A DNA stretch of 64,000 bases from Neurospora intermedia (Eukaryota > Ascomycota > Sordariomycetes > Sordariales > Sordariaceae). Under the pieces are notes generated by a model, which was given only the letters and a program-made list of their open reading frames with translations, made no database searches and had not been told where the DNA came from. The position numbers were made by a program, and so were the translations under genes. This document shows, in pieces, positions 59,215 through 64,000 of the stretch (position 1 is the stretch's first letter; the number at the start of each line of letters is the position of its first letter). The stretch spans positions 744,001-808,000 of the forward strand of contig BTPP01000008.1 of the NCBI GenBank assembly GCA_037102815.1, written 5' to 3'.

Positions 59215-60392
59215 ATGGCGCCCGGTCAGTATGCTCCCTGTAACTTTTGGCGTAATCATGACAAAAAGCTGATTGTCTGGCAGGAGGCCCATCGCAGTCC
59301 GGAGTTATCAGCGGCCGGGTGACCAAGTCAGTGCTGTCAACTCCAGGAAAGCCAAAACCATCACAGAGTAGCAATACTGGCAGCACAGGCACCGGGAGAT
59401 CTGGGAAAACTCCCAGATGGAAATATGGTTTTTGCCCGAAATGCGACTTCGGCCATCTCGTGAGGAAGCAAATCAGCCTGGACCATCCCAACCAGAACAT
59501 TGCCGGGAAGTATCGACTCAGCTGCAGCGACAAAGAGAGAAAGGGTTGCACGTATTACAAGATCTGGAACACAGACCCCATGCTTACAGCTCCACCGCCG
59601 CCCTCCAAAAAGGCCATCTGCCCGCAGTGTACAATGGGTCGACTCGTCAAGAAGTGCTTGAATCCCTTTAACTTCAAGGAACAGTGGATGGAGTGCGACA
59701 GAAAAGACGCAACGGAACGGCCATGCGATTACCGTGAAGACATGCACGGCAAAGCACTTCAGAACACGGGAGCGCTACCCGGAACACAACCCATGGGACG
59801 CCCCTCCGATCGTAATCACGATGAGAAGAAGCTGGACAAAGGGAAAGCGCCTGAACGGCACCCAGCGAATATAGCAAGGCCAGGAACACGGGGGCTAGAA
59901 CACGAGGCTGGACCAGCTCGAGCTGCAGAAATGGCCATAGACCTTACTGAAGATGGTCAATTCACGCCCGAAAGATCACTCTCTCCTGTACCTGTTGCCC
60001 TGACTGTCAGCGACGCCGCGGCCGCCGATTCCATCGACTCTGCCCCTGGCCCTGGGAAGGACACAAAGTCAAGGTTCGTCGAGACGGCCGCAGATATTCT
60101 TTCTTCCCAAACTGTCGTCGATCTGGTCTCGGATATGTCGTCGCAGGTATCTGACATTGAAGGACCGGGGGAAGGCTCGCCAAAGCAGGTGGAAGTACTT
60201 GCAAAGCCTCAAAATCAGGCATCTGGCAAAAAACAGGATGCTTATGAGGACGAGTTCGACTCCTCCGATGATGAAGAGCTTGGTCGCTTGACCGATTACA
60301 TTTACACCTCTGCACGAAAACCATCGCCGCAAGGAGGAGTAAAGCCAGAATTTCCTAGCAGCCCTATAGCGAAGATTGAGAGGGACGACTGA
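59215..60392 (+). CDS. Protein with two GRF/topoisomerase-type zinc ribbons
   Basis: Two exons (59215-59224 and 59284-60392) join in frame to 372 residues; the first exon codes only MAP plus one base. Two cysteine-rich modules follow each other: FCPKCDFGHLVRKQ with a later CSDKERKGCTYYKIW (about residues 54-100), and ICPQCTMGRLVKK with MECDRKDATERPCDY (about 110-150). The pattern C-x2-C, Arg/Lys, then C-x5-6-C and an aromatic is that of GRF or topoisomerase C4 zinc ribbons, which bind single-stranded nucleic acid. The remainder is acidic and Ser-rich, with IDLTEDGQF resembling a SUMO-interacting motif. No enzyme domain is present. The function is unknown; a role at DNA or RNA ends is inference. 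Confidence 0.72.
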
Positions 60393-61432
60393 GATCAGCC
60401 GACAGCCTCTACTGAAGCATCCAAGTTATGCAGCCCTTTATCACCTTTACAGGGTTTTCAGTTAAAAGTGGTTAAAAGGGGATTGCAACAATGGAGGTGT
60501 GTGTGCGGGAACAGCCGACGGGAACAGGCACCGTGGCGCCGGAAAGGAGCCCAACGCACGCGGAGCACAAATGGAGCACGGCCGGGGTAACTGAAACCAA
60601 AATGATGATAGCGGAGGGAGGCGACGGCACCCAGCACCATCATGTTGAGGACTCGAGCCTGAAATCACGAAAGCACGAGCTACATTTCTGTATTGTATTT
60701 AACGTTTGTCTAACACCATCAGTGGGGCTCTACAGGTATCGATGTGTGGGGTACATGTGGGGCAGAACTTGCAAGGAAGCTCAGGTCGGATCTCTGCAAA
60801 CGCGTTTCCATGTTTATCGTTCGAAGCGCGTTGAAGGCATCCAAGGGGAATGCAGTTAAATGCGCAGAAACGCGTCAATTCTGGAAGGACGTTGCCAGAT
60901 CAGTCTTGCCTCGATCAGGCATCACGCATGGACTTTTTGCCTGTTTTTACTGATACCTGTTGGAGAGGGGTCCAGGTTTCAGGTAATTACACACAGCTCA
61001 GAAGCCTTGGAACAATCACTCACCGTTTCTTTTCTTCCTTTCTTCTTTCGTCAAGTATCAACATCTGCAGCTGCTTTGTTCAAATCAGCGTAGCGACCCG
61101 AAAGCACGGAATCACAGCTTGAAACCGCCTTTTTTCAGTGTCCGTTTTCTTCTTGGTGTTGCCGACACTTTTTTACTTCCCGCTGTCAATTGTCTGAGAC
61201 ACTGCAGTTGTCAACCACATCTTGTCCAATCTTGTATGCTCTTCCTCACCCTTGTCTCACACCATATATCAGCTTGCGTATGGTAACGGACACTTGATTC
61301 AGGCTGCCCCCTCCCCCACCTTGTGCTTGTACCACATACTGGTATCTGTTGGGTAATCCGATTCCCATTCCTCGGCCAATCCGTTTTATCGATATCATCA
61401 CGATACATAATCACACCGGCAGGGTTTCCGTC
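60393..61432. other. Intergenic, nothing recognised
   Basis: Contains the 3' region of the zinc-ribbon gene and the promoter of the LRR gene. No gene or RNA was recognised. Confidence 0.5.
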
Positions 61433-63144
61433 ATGGAGGTAGACGAGCCCACGTTGCCGTCTTTGCCAGTTCCAGACGAACTGCCCGCCTTTAGCACAAA
61501 TATCCCAGGGGTACGCAAGCGGTCCCGTGGCTACTATGCCCCTCCTCCTCCTTCGCCTGGTATGAGCAGCTCTAGTGACCCTGCATACTTTTCGAGCGAC
61601 GATGATCCCGCTTTGGACAATTACTTGCAAGGGCGGCGGAAGAGGAGATACGTAGGCTCGTGGTTCGACCAAGTACCGGCATCCTCCGACTCTGTCATGG
61701 GTGACGATGCAGATCCCGGTCCATCATCAAATCCTCGGCACAAGCGTCACTTGAAGCGACAACCCGACAGCGGCGTCTGGGTCGGCCAAGACGCGGCAAC
61801 CGATACCGATGGTGATATCGATCTACCGCCGCTTGCTGCACGGCTTCCTCTCCCTCTCCCAGTCGTCAAGCGTATGTCGAAATTAAGTTCAGAAGAGCAA
61901 CGCGCACAAAATGTTGTCTTAGCATGTGTAGACGATGGTCGGGAAGACGTCGACCTGAGGTGAGCCAGCGAGGTTAACGCACTGCGGCACTACCCCTTTC
62001 GCGAAGAGTCATTGCGAAAGAGGACAAGCTAACTTTTGGTAGCCAGATGGGTTTGGCCTCGATCGCCGACTCCGTTCTCGAACCTCTTGCGGGCCTGACC
62101 CCGATCCCTGTCGTGGAAAAAGATGTTCCATTCGTACCCAGAGATCCGAGCCTTAAACTATTTTTGGGAAACAATCAGCTGTCGAGGTTTCCTAGCGCTC
62201 TCCTCGACCTCCAGCACCTAACCGTACTCAGCCTTCGAAACAACAAGCTGGCCGAACTGCCGCCCGCCATTGCAAAGCTGAAGAACCTGACAACCCTCAA
62301 CATCGCCAACAATCGGTTACGCCATTTACCAGGAGAGCTGATAGACCTAATGGAGAGTGCCATTGGGTTTCACACTCTGAATATCCATCCTAATCCTTTT
62401 TTTCAACCAAAAGACCGGCGATACTTCTTGGACGATGACTTGATCCAACACAAGTACGAATATCGCACAAGAGGGAGTGGGATTCACGGATTCTTGGTAG
62501 ATCGGGACCGGGGCGAAAACTTCACACTCTACACTACGGCGTTACGAGCCCGCACACCGGTTCAATTCTCCAACAGTGCCGGCCACGTTCTCAGCAAGTT
62601 CATTTTCCCCGAGAAAACTCAGCGTCTCACGGATAGTTCGAAGCAGCTTGAAACAGAAGACTTTGGATCGTTGGCCATACCGCAAACAGTCAAGCAACAT
62701 CTTGGATCTTTGGGGGATTCGAAACGGTCTTTTCAACCTAAAGGCCCATCATCGCTCCTCGCGACAGCAATGCGAGTTGCCGCACGGTCCAAGGACGCAG
62801 ACTCACTACCCGATTTACTAAGAAGCGACGGATGCCCGTCACATCTTGCTGATCCGCTGGAGCGTGCCATTGTCGTGGATAAAATGGGTGGCCAGCATTG
62901 CACGGTTTGCAAGCGGGAGACACTCTGTCCGGTAACTGAGTGGATCGAGTTTCGCGAGATTCGGAGCACGACCGTTGAAAAAACGACAAGTGCTGAAGGT
63001 ACAACAAAAGCGCGCATTCGACACAGGAATATCAGCGGGCGCGAAGACGAGGCATGGGTGCCTTTCCTTCGAAGAGGATGTTCTTGGGCTTGTACACCCA
63101 ACGTTCTAGATTCTTCGGATGTAACACCTCATACAATGCTTTAA
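61433..63144 (+). CDS. Leucine-rich-repeat protein with a C-terminal Cys-rich motif
   Basis: Two exons (61433-61959 and 62043-63144) join in frame to 542 residues. The N-terminal 170 residues are disordered and Pro/Ser/Asp-rich with basic patches (GRRKRRYVGSW). About three leucine-rich repeats follow (LKLFLGNNQLSRFPSALLDL, LTVLSLRNNKLAELP, LTTLNIANNRLRHLP). The C-terminal part has HCTVCKRETLCPVTEWIEFR and RRGCSWACTP, a possible zinc site. The overall order resembles a fungus-specific family of LRR proteins of unknown role. LRRs of this plant/SDS22-like type bind proteins. No kinase or other catalytic domain was found. The chosen ATG is the first in the frame. Confidence 0.82.
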
Positions 63145-63909
63145 GGTGTCTATTTGAATTTCTGAACGAGTGGTCAATGTTATCGGTCATTGGAGTTAGG
63201 TTCTTGATTTATTGTATCTGTGGTTTGTGTCGGCATTGCTAGGCGTATGGCGAACTTTTACGAACTAACTCAGTTTACCTTAGGCAGTGGCTAGCAACCA
63301 AGTTGTCTGTGGCTTAGGATCATTAAATCTGCTGGTCTCGGACGGTCTATATTAGACTTCTAGGAGGGTAAATCTCTCACAGCGCGTCAGCAACGAACCC
63401 AAATATATAACTACCTAGGTAGAAACCATAGATATCGCGGTGCCAGTTACCCTGAACTGAAGCTTCCCTTTCTGGAGCGTGTGAATGTTTATGGAGATCC
63501 ATGCCAAGGATCTGGATGGCGCTCCACCAGTATAACAGCGGGGAGCTCTTGACAGGGGAGCGCCCTTCGGAGTTCTGGGACCCCCGCTTGACGCTTTCAG
63601 GTGCTACGACTCCTACAGGGGAGAGCTAAGGTTGTTTCAACGTCACAATCCGTCTTCTCCCAACATTGAGAGGAGCCCAGCAGCTCCATCCAATTGTCCT
63701 CTCGCGTCATCCGTCTCTTTACACTGGGTCGGTGTTTTTCTGCTGCCCAACTCGAGCTTCTATCAAGCTCCGTCGTCAACACAATCGATTGCTTTTGCCA
63801 AGACACTTTCACGCCACTCAAATGCTAATGGCGATCGCGTTTCCATAACTGCACTTCTCCAACTTATCAATTCCCAATATTCCCGTCCTGGCTACGGAGC
63901 CAAACCGAT
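63145..63909. other. Intergenic before EMC1
   Basis: Promoter and leader of the EMC1 gene. Nothing specific was recognised. Confidence 0.5.
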
Positions 63910-64000
63910 ATGCACCTCCCGACCCAGCTATCGGCGCTCCTCCTGGTCGCGCTGCCATCTGCGGTGCGTGCCGTCTTCCAGGATGAGGTCGGCCACATCG
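63910..64000 (+). CDS. emc1: ER membrane complex subunit 1 (EMC1), N-terminal fragment
   Basis: Only the first 30 codons are inside the window; the gene runs off the right edge. The sequence is a signal peptide (hydrophobic core SALLLVALPSAVRA) followed by VFQDEVGHI, the conserved start of mature EMC1. EMC1 is the large luminal and membrane subunit of the EMC insertase, which places tail-anchored and some multi-pass proteins in the ER membrane. The call rests on this short segment plus the signal peptide, so it is likely but not certain. Confidence 0.78.
   Translation, partial: MHLPTQLSALLLVALPSAVRAVFQDEVGHI

Noticed and set aside
1-64000. CRISPR array, bacterial operon or phage features
   Set aside because: None was seen. 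The intron-rich genes and fungal transposons show a eukaryotic genome.

Overview
The window looks like nuclear DNA of a filamentous ascomycete (Pezizomycotina, probably a sordariomycete). The genes are orthologues of conserved fungal housekeeping genes. Their introns are short (about 50-250 bp) with GTAAGT/GTATGT-like donors, and the transposon remnants carry C-to-T changes in CpA context (and the G-to-A equivalent), the signature of repeat-induced point mutation (RIP). I joined exons by eye from reading-frame continuity and splice sites; no search was run.

Layout. 1-5224: no recognisable gene. 5225-28181: gene-dense block with a PARP-type zinc-finger protein (-), the ATR/Mec1 checkpoint kinase (-), the SRP receptor alpha subunit (-), YIF1 (+), an Mpv17/PMP22-family membrane protein (+) and a Tea1-like kelch polarity protein (-). 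28182-44951: a 16.8-kb island without host genes, holding nested transposons. 44952-64000: second gene-dense block with KOG1/raptor (+), a Gemin2/SIP1-like protein (+), a Spd1-like ribonucleotide reductase regulator (-), ribosomal protein S27e (-), the phosducin-like protein PLP2 (+), a zinc-ribbon protein (+), a leucine-rich-repeat protein (+) and the first 30 codons of EMC1 (+).

The transposon island has four pieces. (a) A piggyBac-like element (30129-39669) with 49-bp inverted repeats, flanked by TA rather than TTAA. (b) A complete Ty3/Gypsy chromodomain retrotransposon (30477-37620) sits inside the start of the piggyBac transposase; it has two 255-bp LTRs and a perfect 5-bp target duplication CTACC. 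(c) A pogo/Tigger-like element (41189-43908) between TA dinucleotides has a CENP-B-type and DDE transposase whose tail keeps a PCNA-binding PIP-box motif. (d) A TG...CA insertion of about 545 bp, probably a solo LTR, sits inside the pogo transposase and shows no RIP signature, so it arrived after RIP. The coding regions of (a)-(c) are broken mostly by TAG/TAA at positions where Trp or Gln is expected.

Functional themes: secretion and the early ER/Golgi (SRP receptor, YIF1, EMC1), DNA-damage and replication control (ATR/Mec1, PARP-type finger, Spd1-like protein with a PIP box), growth control (KOG1/TORC1) and translation or folding (S27e, PLP2). Two gene pairs are head-to-head and may share promoters: SRP receptor alpha/YIF1 and S27e/PLP2.
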